From positions 642,001 to 706,000 of the forward strand of contig NZ_JACVAU010000001.1 of the NCBI RefSeq assembly GCF_014852005.1: a stretch of 64,000 nt of DNA. Direction: 5' to 3'. A model generated the notes under the pieces. That model was not told the origin of the DNA. It searched no databases and saw only the letters and a program-made list of their open reading frames with translations. The DNA comes from Pseudoxanthomonas sp. PXM03. GTDB taxonomy: Bacteria; Pseudomonadota; Gammaproteobacteria; Xanthomonadales; Xanthomonadaceae. Shown here piece by piece: positions 54,288 through 63,950 of this stretch (positions are counted from its first letter, which is position 1; every line of letters starts with the position of its first letter). A program made the translations under genes and the position numbers.

Positions 54288-54731
54288 TCAATTGGCGGGG
54301 CAATCGGGTCCGGCGACCGTCGTGCGCGCCAACTCGGCGCCCGACGCTTTGTCGCGCAGCCTGAAGATCGCGCCAGGCGCCGTCCACTGACCGGTCTGGG
54401 CCTCGCCGAAGGCGCCGCCAGCGGCGAAGAGTGTCGCAGTCGCGTCCTCGGGCCCGACCATGATCTCGACGTCGCTCGTTGTCGGATGCTTGGAACGTAC
54501 ATCCCACCGTACGGTTCCGACGACGTTGTTGCAGTCTGCCATGCTGGGCGGATCGATCGAGAAAGTAGGATCGAGAGCGAGCGGCGCAGGTCCCGTCGCA
54601 CTGGGGTCCGTTGCCGGCGTCTCCGCTGGTGACACGGCGGACTGCGGGTCCGCAGAAGGGGCTTCCGCCGGCTTGCTGCATGCGGAAACGGCCAGTGTCG
54701 CGACCAGAACTAGCGAGAGTTGGAGCTTCAT
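54288..54731 (-). CDS. Putative lipoprotein (function unknown)
   Basis: A 147-residue lipoprotein. The signal MKLQLSLVLVATLAVSAC gives a clear lipobox. A Pro/Ala/Ser linker follows (about residues 22-55), then a small globular part (DCNNVVGTVRWDVRSKHPTT, VEIMVGPEDATATLFAAGGA, FRLRDKASGAELARTTVAGP) with two cysteines. It sits alone between the epimerase and etfA. The 247 bases between it and the epimerase gene show no supported feature. Confidence 0.75.
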   Translation of the reverse strand: MKLQLSLVLVATLAVSACSKPAEAPSADPQSAVSPAETPATDPSATGPAPLALDPTFSIDPPSMADCNNVVGTVRWDVRSKHPTTSDVEIMVGPEDATATLFAAGGAFGEAQTGQWTAPGAIFRLRDKASGAELARTTVAGPDCPAN

Positions 54732-54792
54732 GTCAGTAGGTCCTTGAAAGCCATTGAGGCGAAGGGTAGAGATTCGAGCAGCCCCGGTCCAT

Positions 54793-55734
54793 CTAGCCGA
54801 GGGCGCTTTCCAGATCGGGCAGCAACTGGAACAGATCGCCAACGAGTCCAATGTCGGCAATCTCGAAGATCGGCGCTTCGCCGTCCTTGTTGATCGCCAC
54901 GATGGTACCGGCATCCTTGATGCCGGTCAGGTGCTGGATGGCGCCGGAGATGCCGACGGCCACGTACAGTTCGGGGGCGATGATCTTGCCGGTCTGGCCG
55001 ACCTGCAGTTCGTTCGGCACGTAGCCGGCGTCCACCGCGGCACGCGAGGCGCCGACGGCGGCGCCCAGTTTGTCGGCGAGGGCGTAGATGACCTTGAAGT
55101 TCTCAGCCGAACCCACGCCGCGGCCACCGGAAACGACGCGCTTGGCGCTCTGCAGGTCGGGGCGGTCGGACTTGCCGGCGGCGAGGCCCAGGTAACGCGT
55201 ATGCGTCGGCAGGGCGGCTTCGACGCTGATGGCTTCGACCGTCGCGCTGCCGCCCTTGGCGGCTTCAGGCCATGATGCGGTACGCACGGTGGCGACGACG
55301 ATCTGGTCGGCCGGCGTTTCGACGGTGATGATCGCGTTGCCGGCGTAGATCGGGCGCTTGAAGGTGTGCGGGCCTTCCACGGCCATCAGGTCGGAGACCT
55401 GGTTGACGCCGAGCAGGGCGGCGACGCAGGGGAGCAGGTCTTTGCCAAACGTGGTCGACGGGGCGAACACATGCGTGTAGCCGGCCGCAAGCGCGGCGAT
55501 CTGGGGTGCCAGCACCTGCGCGATGGCGTTGGCGTTGCCGGCATTGGCGACAGCGAGCACCTTGGCGACGCCGGCGATCTGCGCGGCGTCGGCGGCGACG
55601 GCCATCGGGTCGGCCGCCAGCACGACCACGTCGATGGCGTCGGCGTTCACAGCGGCGGCTGCGCTGACGGTCTTGGCGGTGGAGGCGTTGAGCTTGCCGT
55701 CCAGGTGTTCGGCGATGACGAGAACTTTGGTCAT
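54793..55734 (-). CDS. etfA: Electron transfer flavoprotein alpha subunit
   Basis: A 313-residue subunit that binds [23 protein letters not shown] opens the N-terminal domain. The FAD-binding C-domain shows [40 protein letters not shown] and [16 protein letters not shown]. Its ATG overlaps the TAA of etfB by one base (TAATG), so the pair is strictly coupled. ETF-ubiquinone oxidoreductase is encoded 6 kb downstream in the window. Confidence 0.96.
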   Translation of the reverse strand: MTKVLVIAEHLDGKLNASTAKTVSAAAAVNADAIDVVVLAADPMAVAADAAQIAGVAKVLAVANAGNANAIAQVLAPQIAALAAGYTHVFAPSTTFGKDLLPCVAALLGVNQVSDLMAVEGPHTFKRPIYAGNAIITVETPADQIVVATVRTASWPEAAKGGSATVEAISVEAALPTHTRYLGLAAGKSDRPDLQSAKRVVSGGRGVGSAENFKVIYALADKLGAAVGASRAAVDAGYVPNELQVGQTGKIIAPELYVAVGISGAIQHLTGIKDAGTIVAINKDGEAPIFEIADIGLVGDLFQLLPDLESALG

Positions 55735-56480
55735 TACAGCAACCCCTTCTGCTTGAGTGCGGCGACCAGTTCGGCCGCGTCCTTCACCATGACGCCCTTG
55801 CTGCGCTTGGCAGGCGGAGCGTAGTGCGTGGTCTTGTGCGTATCGGCGGATTCGACGCCGAGGTCGGCCAGCTGCAGCGTTTCCAGCGGCTTGCTCTTGG
55901 CCTTCATGATGTCGGGCAGCTTGATGAAGCGCGGTTCGTTGAGGCGCAGGTCGGTGGTGACGACCGCGGGAAGGTCGACCTCGAGCGTTTCCAGGCCGGC
56001 ATCGACCTCGCGGACCACCGTCGCCTTGCCGTCGGCGATATCGAGCTTGCCGGCGAACGTCGCCTGCGGACGGCCCCACAGCGTGGCCAGCATCTGTCCG
56101 GTCTGGTTGGCGTCGTCGTCGATAGCCTGCTTGCCGAGGATCACCAGGTCCGGCGATTCCTTCTCGACCAGCTTCAGCAGGGTACGGGCGGCGGTCAGCG
56201 GCTGGATGGCCTGGTCGGTGACCACGTGGATGGCGCGGTTGGCACCCATGGCCAGGCCGTTGCGCAGATGGGCCTGGGCGTCGGCGGGGGCGATGGTGGC
56301 GACCACGACCTCGGTGGCGATGCCCTTGTCGCGCAGGCGCAGGGCCTCTTCCAGCGCGATCTCGTCGAAGGGATTGGGGGACAGCTTGACGCCGTCGGTG
56401 ACCACGCCGGAGCCGTCCGGCTTGACCTGGATGCGGACGTTGTAGTCCACCACGCGCTTGTAGGCGACGAGAATCTTCAT
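55734..56480 (-). CDS. etfB: Electron transfer flavoprotein beta subunit
   Basis: A 248-residue AMP-binding subunit. MKILVAYKRVVDYNVRIQVK, the NPFDEIALEEALRLRD segment and the VREVDAGLETLEVDLPAVVT recognition-loop region are typical of bacterial EtfB. It transfers electrons from acyl-CoA dehydrogenases together with EtfA. It marks the right edge of the LPS locus, as in Xanthomonas. Confidence 0.96.
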   Translation of the reverse strand: MKILVAYKRVVDYNVRIQVKPDGSGVVTDGVKLSPNPFDEIALEEALRLRDKGIATEVVVATIAPADAQAHLRNGLAMGANRAIHVVTDQAIQPLTAARTLLKLVEKESPDLVILGKQAIDDDANQTGQMLATLWGRPQATFAGKLDIADGKATVVREVDAGLETLEVDLPAVVTTDLRLNEPRFIKLPDIMKAKSKPLETLQLADLGVESADTHKTTHYAPPAKRSKGVMVKDAAELVAALKQKGLL

Positions 56481-56556
56481 CCTGCGGGAATTCCTGTATG
56501 CGACGGTGAGGCCCGGCCGCGGCGGCTGGCCGAGGGCAGACTTAAGATTTTAGCCG

Positions 56557-57489
56557 TCAGGCGGGGGCCATGCGAGCCCGTACGGTACCGTCCGCCAGCT
56601 GTTCCGCCAGAACACCGGCAAAACGTGCCGCGCTGCCAGGCGCCTGGGCGAAGAACAGCGAGGGTTCGGTCAGTTCCAGCTCAAGCAGGCGGGGCTGGCC
56701 TTCGGCGTCGATCAGCAGGTCGATGCGTGCATAAGACAGCGGTGTGTCCAGTTGGCGCAGGCGCGCCGTGGCGGCGAGCACCCGTTCGGCCAGCGCTTCC
56801 TCGGCCTGGGTGGCCTTGCCTGGCAGGATGTCGCCCAACGCCATCGGCGCCTGGCGCGCGCCTTCGCCGGCTGCCAACTGGGCGCCCTTGCGGGCAGCGT
56901 GACTGAAACGCCCGCCGAAGTAGAGCAGCGCGGTTTCACCCTGCTCATCCACCGAGGCGATGTAGGGCTGCAACATCACGCTCCGCTCCTGGTCGAGCAG
57001 GCGCGCGACATGGTTGCCGGCCGCGAACTGCTGGTCGCGCGCGTAGCGATGGGTATCCCGGGCGCCGGCACTGACGGCCGGTTTGACGACGAACTCCGCG
57101 CAGCCGAATGCCTCCAGGAAGGCTGAGAGCGCTTCCATGGGTTCGGCATCGGGTTCGACGAAGTGGGTGGGGACGGTCGGGATGCCGACGGTCGCCAGGT
57201 CCGCGAGGTAATGCTTGTCTGTGTTCCAGCGCACGACATTCAACGGATTCATCAGGTGCGTGACCCGGTCCACGTGCTCGCACCAGGCCAGGAACCCGGG
57301 CAGTCGCTCGGTATAGTCCCAAGGCGAACGCAGCAGGACCGCGTCGAAGCGCGCCCAGTTCACGGTTGGGTCGTCCCAGGCCACGGCGCGCGGGTGGAGA
57401 CCTGCATCGGCGCAGGCTTCGAGCAGCGGGACGAGATCATCGTCGTGGCCGGTCGCGGCGACAGCGGTGACAAGCGCTAGGGTCTTCAT
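56557..57489 (-). CDS. ATP-grasp ligase-like protein (RimK/DcsG type)
   Basis: A 310-residue protein with an ATP-grasp layout. LRSPWDYTERLPGFLAWCEH and NPLNVVRWNTDKHYLADLAT resemble the entry of DcsG-like ligases. CAEFVVKPAVSAGARDTHRY is the ATP-binding Lys/Gly loop, and YARIDLLIDAEGQPRLLELE with ELTEPSLFF the metal-binding acidic region. The family includes cycloserine and glutathione synthase-like enzymes. The product here is unknown. It is a single-gene unit between etfB and a CoA-transferase operon. Confidence 0.78.
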   Translation of the reverse strand: MKTLALVTAVAATGHDDDLVPLLEACADAGLHPRAVAWDDPTVNWARFDAVLLRSPWDYTERLPGFLAWCEHVDRVTHLMNPLNVVRWNTDKHYLADLATVGIPTVPTHFVEPDAEPMEALSAFLEAFGCAEFVVKPAVSAGARDTHRYARDQQFAAGNHVARLLDQERSVMLQPYIASVDEQGETALLYFGGRFSHAARKGAQLAAGEGARQAPMALGDILPGKATQAEEALAERVLAATARLRQLDTPLSYARIDLLIDAEGQPRLLELELTEPSLFFAQAPGSAARFAGVLAEQLADGTVRARMAPA

Positions 57490-57601
57490 GCGGGCAAGTG
57501 TACGCGCACGTCCGGTGCCGGATTCCCATTGACCGAAAGTACCTGTGTGGCCCTTGGGGGCGTGGGTAGAATGCAGGCTTCCTCAACGAATGGATCACGC
57601 C

Positions 57602-58333
57602 ATGGCGGGTAACCCGGCCTCCGGAGGCAAGCAGAAGCTATATCCCAGTGCCGCGGCCGCACTGCAGGGCGTGGTGGCCGATGGCCAGACGCTGGCGGTC
57701 GGCGGCTTCGGCCTGTGCGGCATCCCCGAGGCGCTGATCGGCGCGCTGCGGGACAGCGGCGCGAAGGGGTTGACGGCGATCTCCAACAACGCGGGCGTGG
57801 ACGGCTTCGGCCTGGGCCTGCTGCTGGAAACCCGACAGATCAAGAAGATGATTTCGTCCTACGTGGGCGAAAACAAGGAATTCGAGCGCCAATTCCTTTC
57901 GGGCGAACTGGAACTGGAATTCAACCCGCAGGGCACGCTGGCCGAGCGCCTGCGCGCAGGCGGCGCAGGGATCCCGGCGTTCTTCACCCGCACCGGTTAC
58001 GGCACCGTTGTTGCCGAAGGCAAGGAAACCCGTCAGTTCGGCGAGCATTGGTATGTGATGGAAACCGCGCTGGCCGCCGACGTATCGCTGGTCAAGGCAT
58101 GGAAGGCCGACAAGGCCGGCAACCTGGTCTTCCGCAAGACAGCGCGCAACTTCAACCCGGCTTGCGCCATGGCCGGCAAGGTCTGCATCGCGGAGGTCGA
58201 GGAAGTGGTGGAAATCGGCGCCATCGATCCCGACCACGTGCACCTGCCCGGCATCTACGTGGACCGCATTGTCCACAACCCGTCCCCCGAGAAGCGCATC
58301 GAGCAGCGCACCGTCCGTCAAGGAGACAAGTGA
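57602..58333 (+). CDS. scoA: 3-oxoacid CoA-transferase subunit A
   Basis: A 243-residue family I CoA-transferase subunit. [20 protein letters not shown] is the glycine-rich CoA-binding signature, followed by [20 protein letters not shown] and [20 protein letters not shown]. It is probably succinyl-CoA:3-ketoacid CoA-transferase, which activates acetoacetate. The acetoacetate produced by fumarylacetoacetase is one possible source. An ATG 12 bases earlier is possible. Its TGA overlaps the start of subunit B. Confidence 0.9.
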   Translation: MAGNPASGGKQKLYPSAAAALQGVVADGQTLAVGGFGLCGIPEALIGALRDSGAKGLTAISNNAGVDGFGLGLLLETRQIKKMISSYVGENKEFERQFLSGELELEFNPQGTLAERLRAGGAGIPAFFTRTGYGTVVAEGKETRQFGEHWYVMETALAADVSLVKAWKADKAGNLVFRKTARNFNPACAMAGKVCIAEVEEVVEIGAIDPDHVHLPGIYVDRIVHNPSPEKRIEQRTVRQGDK

Positions 58334-58968
58334 TGCCCTGGACCCGCGATGAAATGGCGCAGCGCGCCGCCCGCGAGCTGACCGATGGCGCCTACGTGAA
58401 CCTGGGCATCGGCCTGCCGACCTTGGTCGCCAACCATATCCCGGCCGGGATGGACGTGTGGCTGCAGTCCGAGAACGGTCTGCTGGGCATCGGCCCGTTC
58501 CCGGCCGAGGACGAGGTCGATGCCGACCTGATCAACGCCGGCAAGCAAACCGTCACCGCCCGTGCGGGAGCCAGCTACTTCGGCAGCCACGACTCGTTCG
58601 CCATGATCCGCGGCGGTCACATCGATCTGGCCGTACTGGGCGCCATGCAGGTGACCGACAAGGGTGACCTGGCCAACTGGATGGTCCCGGGCAAGATGGT
58701 CAAGGGCATGGGCGGCGCCATGGACCTGGTGGCCGGCGTCAAGCGCATCGTGGTGCTGATGGAGCACGTGGCCAAGGACGGGAGTCACAAGATCCTGCCC
58801 CAGTGCGACCTGCCGTTGACGGGGGTGGGGGTCGTTGACAGGATCATCACGGACCTGGCCGTTTTCGATGTCACCCCCGACGGCTTGGCGCTTATGGAGA
58901 TGGCCGATGGCGTGACCGCAGCCGAGCTCGCCGCGAAAACCGGCGTGCCTTTCCGGTCTGGTCTCTGA
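58333..58968 (+). CDS. scoB: 3-oxoacid CoA-transferase subunit B
   Basis: A 211-residue subunit with the catalytic glutamate in [49 protein letters not shown] and [20 protein letters not shown] are the standard SCOT-B blocks. AAGGAGA precedes the ATG within the end of subunit A. The two subunits form the active heterotetramer. Confidence 0.92.
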   Translation: MPWTRDEMAQRAARELTDGAYVNLGIGLPTLVANHIPAGMDVWLQSENGLLGIGPFPAEDEVDADLINAGKQTVTARAGASYFGSHDSFAMIRGGHIDLAVLGAMQVTDKGDLANWMVPGKMVKGMGGAMDLVAGVKRIVVLMEHVAKDGSHKILPQCDLPLTGVGVVDRIITDLAVFDVTPDGLALMEMADGVTAAELAAKTGVPFRSGL

Positions 58969-59147
58969 AGCGCGCTCTGCCGTGATGCAGGTCCGGTTGC
59001 AATGCGCGATGGTGCACGTCTGACTTCCAGCTGTACGCTTTCTGGCCGATAACGCGGAGAGGCGAACCTGTTGGCTATTTGTGGCCCGGCGGCTGGGCTA
59101 TAGTGTTAGCTCAGGGGCTCTATCCGTTTTTTTTCAGAGGCGTACGT

Positions 59148-61550
59148 ATGAAACTCCGGGTCGGCGCTTGCGCCTTGATGTTGGTTTTGGCCGGGTGCAG
59201 TGGGGAAAGCCCTGAATCGGGCGTGGCAGGGATGCGTGGTGTTGCCGCAAGCAAGGCGACCGGCAGCCTGCCGACGTCGCTCCCCTTGGCCCGTGCGATC
59301 GGGGCGTCCATCGCCAACGCGCCTGACCGCGGTTCGCTGTTGTCCTACCCCAATAAAGCGGCGCCAACCAAGCAGGAAGGTGCCTACACATGGTACCCGA
59401 CGGCCATCAGCGAAGCCCACGCCTTCAAGGGCATCGCCACCGGCGAAATGACCGTGCCCTCGCCGGATGGCAGCCAAGTCAAGCTGCGCTACGAGCGCCA
59501 CGTTGAAGAGATCGACGGCAACTGGACGTGGATCGGCCGGGTGGTTGGCGGCGATCCGATGCAGGAAGCCATCATCACGTTCGGTGAGAAGGCCGTGTTC
59601 GGCTCGATTCCGCAAGCCAGCGGCAAGCCGGCCCTGAGCCTGCAGACCCGCAATGGCAAGGTGTTCGCGGTGCAGACCGATCCGTCGAAGGTTGTGTCCG
59701 CAACCAAGGGTCATGTCGACATCATGGTGCCTGAGGCAGCTTCGCTGCGCTCGTCCATGGCGGCGGCCGTCGGCCAGTCGGCGCAGGTCAGCCAGAGCGC
59801 CACCGCAGTGGCGCAGGCAGCGCCGCCTACGGCAGCCAATACGATCGACGTCGCGGTCGGCTACACCCCTGAGTTTGCGACGGCCAACGGCGGAGCTTCC
59901 GGTGCTGCGACGCGTCTGGTGTTCCTTGTCCAGGTAGGCAACCAGGCCTTCGCCAACAGCGACGTCAATGGCTACCTGCGAATCGTGAACGCCTTGCAGG
60001 TCAACTACACCGATACCAACACCAATCAGACAGCGCTGCGGGAATTGACCGGTAGCACGGGCAACTCACCCGTCACCATACCGGCCAGCTTGGCACCCCT
60101 GCGGACGGCGCGTGACCAATACGGTGCCGACATCGCGATTCTGGTGCGCAAGTTCAACACGCCGGAAAACGAAGGTTGCGGCATCGCGTGGTTGAACGGT
60201 GCAGACCAGAGGGACATCACGTCGGCGGACGCGGCTTGGGGCTATGCCGTGATCAGCGATGGTTACGACACCGGCACCGATGGCAAGACGTACTACTGCG
60301 CCGACGAGACGTTGGTGCACGAAGCCGCGCATCTGATGGGTTCGGCACATGATCGTGCCAACTCCACAGCCCCGGGGCCCAATGGCACCACGGTTCTTCA
60401 GTATGGCCGTTACCCATATTCTTTTGGCTACAAGACGTCGGCTGCCGCCGGCAATTTCTATACGGTGATGGCTTATGGCGATACCGGGCAGATTGCACAT
60501 CGCATCTTCTCGACGCCGCTCAAGAGCACCTGCGGTGGTTCAGGCAACTTGGCCTGCGGCGTGGCAAACAGTGAGGACAATGCGCGAAGCTTGAATCAGA
60601 CGATTCCGGTAGTGGCGCAGTTCAGGGCGACCGTTGTGCCCTTCATCGGCAAGGACATTAGCAATGACTTGACTGGTGATGGCAAGAGCGAGCTGCTGTG
60701 GAAGTCCGGTAACGATGTGGTGTATTGGGAAATGAATGGCGCCAATGCCGCTTCCACCAAATATTGGGGGAACACGGGTGACGCTGCGCTCTCTCCCATC
60801 GCGACCGGCGATCTGAATGGCGATGGCAAGGCGGATCTGGTGTTTGATGCGCGCAAGCCGTCCGGAAACTACCTGCTTTTCTGGATCAGCAGCGGAACTT
60901 CGTACACTACGCGTGGCATGCCCTATGGCGGTAGCTGGGTTCCGTTCGGCGCTGCGGACGTGAACGGCGACGGCAAGAGTGAGCTGCTCTGGCGCTCCGG
61001 AGCTGATGTCGTGTACTGGATCATGAACGGCGCGACCATGGAGTCGAGCGTGTACGCCGGCAATCTCGGCGAAGCGGACTTTGCCCTTGTCGGAAGCGGT
61101 GATCTGAACAGCGATGGTCGCGCGGACCTGATCTTCGACTTGCGCAAGCCGTGGGGAAACTACTTGCGCAAGTGGGTCAGCAATGGCCAAGGCGGCTTCA
61201 ACGTAAGCACTGAAGCTTACGCCGGTGCTTGGGTGCCCTTCACCATGGCGGACGTTACTGGAGACGGCAAGGCAGAGTTGCTGTGGCGTTCGGGTAGGGA
61301 TTTGGCGTACTGGACGATGAACGGTCCGACTTTCGTTTCGAGCACCCATATGGGGACTTTGAGCGATGCCGAATTTGTCGCTGCCGCCAAGGGCGATTTC
61401 AATGCCGACGGCAGGGTCGACTTCATCTTCGATCTGCGTAAGCCGTGGGGCAACTATCTCAGCAAATGGATCTCGAACGGCACGTCCGGTTATGTCGTGA
61501 CCGTTGAAGCTTACTCGGGAACCTGGCAGCCATTTGATCCCACGCTCTGA
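59148..61550 (+). CDS. Secreted zinc metalloprotease (reprolysin-like) with VCBS/FG-GAP repeats
   Basis: An 800-residue exported lipoprotein-type protein (signal with lipobox VLAGC). After a propeptide-like region comes a metzincin catalytic domain: zinc motif HEAAHLMGSAHD with the third His, and YTVMAYGD as the Met-turn. The C-terminal 300 residues (from about residue 505) hold repeated Asp/Gly-rich calcium-type units: DLTGDGKSELLWKSG, DLNGDGKADLVFDARKPSGN, DVNGDGKSELLWRSG, DLNSDGRADLIFDLRKPWGN, DVTGDGKAELLWRSG and DFNADGRVDFIFDLRKPWGN. These make a beta-propeller-like domain, probably for binding. A run of eight T bases lies 14 bases before the ATG. Confidence 0.87.
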   Translation: MKLRVGACALMLVLAGCSGESPESGVAGMRGVAASKATGSLPTSLPLARAIGASIANAPDRGSLLSYPNKAAPTKQEGAYTWYPTAISEAHAFKGIATGEMTVPSPDGSQVKLRYERHVEEIDGNWTWIGRVVGGDPMQEAIITFGEKAVFGSIPQASGKPALSLQTRNGKVFAVQTDPSKVVSATKGHVDIMVPEAASLRSSMAAAVGQSAQVSQSATAVAQAAPPTAANTIDVAVGYTPEFATANGGASGAATRLVFLVQVGNQAFANSDVNGYLRIVNALQVNYTDTNTNQTALRELTGSTGNSPVTIPASLAPLRTARDQYGADIAILVRKFNTPENEGCGIAWLNGADQRDITSADAAWGYAVISDGYDTGTDGKTYYCADETLVHEAAHLMGSAHDRANSTAPGPNGTTVLQYGRYPYSFGYKTSAAAGNFYTVMAYGDTGQIAHRIFSTPLKSTCGGSGNLACGVANSEDNARSLNQTIPVVAQFRATVVPFIGKDISNDLTGDGKSELLWKSGNDVVYWEMNGANAASTKYWGNTGDAALSPIATGDLNGDGKADLVFDARKPSGNYLLFWISSGTSYTTRGMPYGGSWVPFGAADVNGDGKSELLWRSGADVVYWIMNGATMESSVYAGNLGEADFALVGSGDLNSDGRADLIFDLRKPWGNYLRKWVSNGQGGFNVSTEAYAGAWVPFTMADVTGDGKAELLWRSGRDLAYWTMNGPTFVSSTHMGTLSDAEFVAAAKGDFNADGRVDFIFDLRKPWGNYLSKWISNGTSGYVVTVEAYSGTWQPFDPTL

Positions 61551-61571
61551 CGCTGCTCCATCCGACGAGTC

Positions 61572-61604
61572 AGCTACCGCCGCGAACGTATCGCGGCGGT
61601 AGCT
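61572..61604. terminator. Hairpin between metalloprotease and ETF-QO genes
   Basis: AGCTACCGCCGCGA and its exact complement TCGCGGCGGTAGCT enclose a five-base loop. This 14-bp stem between convergent genes is a likely bidirectional terminator, though there is no long T tract. Confidence 0.6.
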
Positions 61605-61608
61605 GCAA

Positions 61609-63219
61609 TCATAGATTCTGGTAATTCGGCCCCGAGCCGCCTTCCGGCGTCACCCAGTCGATGATCTGGTATGGGTCCTTGATGTCGCAGGTCTTGCAGT
61701 GCACGCAGTTGGCGGCGTTGATCTGCAGGCGCTTGCCGGTGCCGTCGTCGACGATTTCGTACACGCCTGCCGGGCAGAAGCGTGTGCAGGGGTTGTCGTA
61801 TTCGGCGGCGCAGCGGGTGATGCAGACAGAGGTGTCGTGCACGCGCAGGTGCACGGGCTGGTCCTCGTCGTGTTCGGTGGCGGCGTAGTAGACGCCCTGC
61901 AGGCGGTCGCGCGGGGCGAGCGTACGATCCACGTAATCGCGCTTGGGTTCTTCGTACTCGCCGATCTTGTCGAGCGAGGACCAGTCAGGCGTGACTTTCA
62001 GTGTCCACGGCGAACGACCACCGACGGCGGTTTCCCAGGCGGCGTTGGCCATGCCGAACCACAGGCCTTTCTTGAAGCCGGGCTTGATGTTGCGGACGGA
62101 CTTCAATTCGGCCACCGCATCGGATGCGCGCAGTTTCGCGTCGAAACCCTGGGGCGCCAGCTGCGACGACACCAGGTGCTCGGCCGCCAGCATGCCGCTG
62201 CGGATTGCCTGGTGCGTGCCCTTGATCTTGGGCACGTTGAGCAGGCCGGCGGTGTCGCCGATCAGCAGGGCGCCGGGCATCTCCACCTTCGGCAGCGACT
62301 GCCAGCCGCCGGTGACGATGGCGCGCGCGCCGGCGGAAAGAATGCTGCCGCCTTCAAGGATCGGCTTGATCAGCGGGTGGTTCTTCCACTGCTGGAAGGC
62401 CTCCCATGGTTTGTACTCGGGGTCCTTGTAGTCCAGGCCGCTGACGTAACCGAGCGCGATCTGGTTGTTCTCCAAATGGTAGAGGAAGCTGCCCCCGTAG
62501 ATGTCGTTGCTGGCCGGCCAGCCGAGCGTGTGCACGATCTTGCCCGGGGTGACGCGGCCTTCGGGCACCTGCCACAGTTCCTTGATGCCGATCGAGTACG
62601 CCTGCGGGTCGCTGTCCTGGTCCAGTGTGAAGCGCTTCACCAGTCGCTTGGTCAGGTGGCCGCGCGCGCCTTCGGCCAGCACGGTGACCTTGGCGCGGAT
62701 GTCGATGCCCTGCGTGTAACCGGATTTTTGCGTGCCGTCCTTTGCGATGCCCATGTCGCCGATACGCACGCCGACGACCTTGCCGTCGTCGTCATGCAAT
62801 GTTTCGGCGGCAGCGAAGCCCGGATAGATCTCGACGCCCAGCGCTTCGGCCTGCGGCGCCAACCAGGCGCACATGGCGCCGAGCGATACGATGAAGTTGC
62901 CATGGTTGCGCATCCCGGGCGGCACGATCGGGAACTTGCGGCCACCGTCCTTGCTGAAGTACCAGAACTCATCGTCCGTGGCCGGCACGCACACCGGCGG
63001 CGGATTGTCGCGCCAGCCCGGGAGCAGCGCGTCCAGCGGGCCGGGTTCGATCACCGCGCCGGACAGGATGTGCGCGCCGATCGTGCTGGCCTTCTCGATC
63101 ACGCAGACCGAGACATCCGGGTTGAGCTGCTTCAGCCGGATGGCGAACGCGAGACCCGCAGGGCCCGCGCCGACCGTCACGACGTCGTACTCCATCACAT
63201 CGCGTTCGACATCGGACAT
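61609..63219 (-). CDS. Electron transfer flavoprotein-ubiquinone oxidoreductase
   Basis: A 536-residue FAD and iron-sulfur enzyme that passes electrons from ETF to ubiquinone. The FAD loop is VVTVGAGPAGLAFAIRLKQL near the N-terminus. GDTAGLLNVPKIKGTHQAIR lies in the middle. The 4Fe-4S cysteines are in CAAEYDNPCTRFCPAGVYE and NAANCVHCKTCDIKDP near the end. The ATG beginning MSDVERDVMEYDVV is chosen; upstream in-frame sequence is low-complexity. It works with EtfA/EtfB. Confidence 0.95.
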   Translation of the reverse strand: MSDVERDVMEYDVVTVGAGPAGLAFAIRLKQLNPDVSVCVIEKASTIGAHILSGAVIEPGPLDALLPGWRDNPPPVCVPATDDEFWYFSKDGGRKFPIVPPGMRNHGNFIVSLGAMCAWLAPQAEALGVEIYPGFAAAETLHDDDGKVVGVRIGDMGIAKDGTQKSGYTQGIDIRAKVTVLAEGARGHLTKRLVKRFTLDQDSDPQAYSIGIKELWQVPEGRVTPGKIVHTLGWPASNDIYGGSFLYHLENNQIALGYVSGLDYKDPEYKPWEAFQQWKNHPLIKPILEGGSILSAGARAIVTGGWQSLPKVEMPGALLIGDTAGLLNVPKIKGTHQAIRSGMLAAEHLVSSQLAPQGFDAKLRASDAVAELKSVRNIKPGFKKGLWFGMANAAWETAVGGRSPWTLKVTPDWSSLDKIGEYEEPKRDYVDRTLAPRDRLQGVYYAATEHDEDQPVHLRVHDTSVCITRCAAEYDNPCTRFCPAGVYEIVDDGTGKRLQINAANCVHCKTCDIKDPYQIIDWVTPEGGSGPNYQNL

Positions 63220-63302
63220 CGGGTTCAGCTCCAGCGTGGCATTAGGCTGGCGGTATTTTCGGGGTTTGCACCGGGCGGGGCAAATCCGCCAGCATCCTCC
63301 CC

Positions 63303-63926
63303 ATGACCATACCGCTGCCGCTGCCTGCGAATGGAATCGATGTGGCCCTGCCTGGCGCGTCGCTGACACTCCTGCCTGACTGGCTAGAGCGCGAGCGGGC
63401 TGCCCGGCTCTTCGACGAATTGCGCGACACCTTGCCCTGGAGCGTGCACCGCCTCCGGATGTTCGGACGTACGGTCGACTCCCCACGGCTCAGCGCGTGG
63501 ATCGGCGACCCGGGCGCAACCTACCGGTACTCGGGGACCGACTTCGCGCCGCATCCCTGGACGGAGGCATTGTCGGCGCTGCGGGAGCGTCTCGAGAGAG
63601 AGCTCGAGGTGCCCTTCAACAGCGTGCTGGCGAATCTGTACCGCACCGGGCGCGATGCGATGGGGTGGCACAGCGACGACGAGCCGGAACTTGGACCACA
63701 GCCGGCCATCGCGTCGGTCAGCCTGGGCGGCGTGCGCCGCTTTGCGTTGAAGCATCGCCAGGATGCCACCTTGCGCCGCACGTTCGAACTGCCGCACGGG
63801 AGCCTGCTGGTGATGGCGGGCGATACACAGCATCTGTACCGGCATGCACTCCCGCGCACGGCGCGCGAGGTGGCGCCGCGCATCAACCTGACGTTCCGCT
63901 GGATCGAACCCGCGCGTCGCCGCTGA
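63303..63926 (+). CDS. alkB: AlkB-family alpha-ketoglutarate dioxygenase (DNA/RNA demethylase)
   Basis: A 207-residue dioxygenase. NLYRTGRDAMGWHSDDEPEL contains the HxD iron motif, MAGDTQHLYRHALPRT the distal His and RINLTFRWIEP the 2-oxoglutarate-binding Arg. SVSLGGVRRFALKHR is the nucleotide-recognition strand region. This type repairs alkylated bases and is close to the AlkB of Xanthomonas. It is divergent from the ETF-QO gene. Confidence 0.9.
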   Translation: MTIPLPLPANGIDVALPGASLTLLPDWLERERAARLFDELRDTLPWSVHRLRMFGRTVDSPRLSAWIGDPGATYRYSGTDFAPHPWTEALSALRERLERELEVPFNSVLANLYRTGRDAMGWHSDDEPELGPQPAIASVSLGGVRRFALKHRQDATLRRTFELPHGSLLVMAGDTQHLYRHALPRTAREVAPRINLTFRWIEPARRR

Positions 63927-63950
63927 TGCCGGCTCTGCGCGCTGCGTGGA

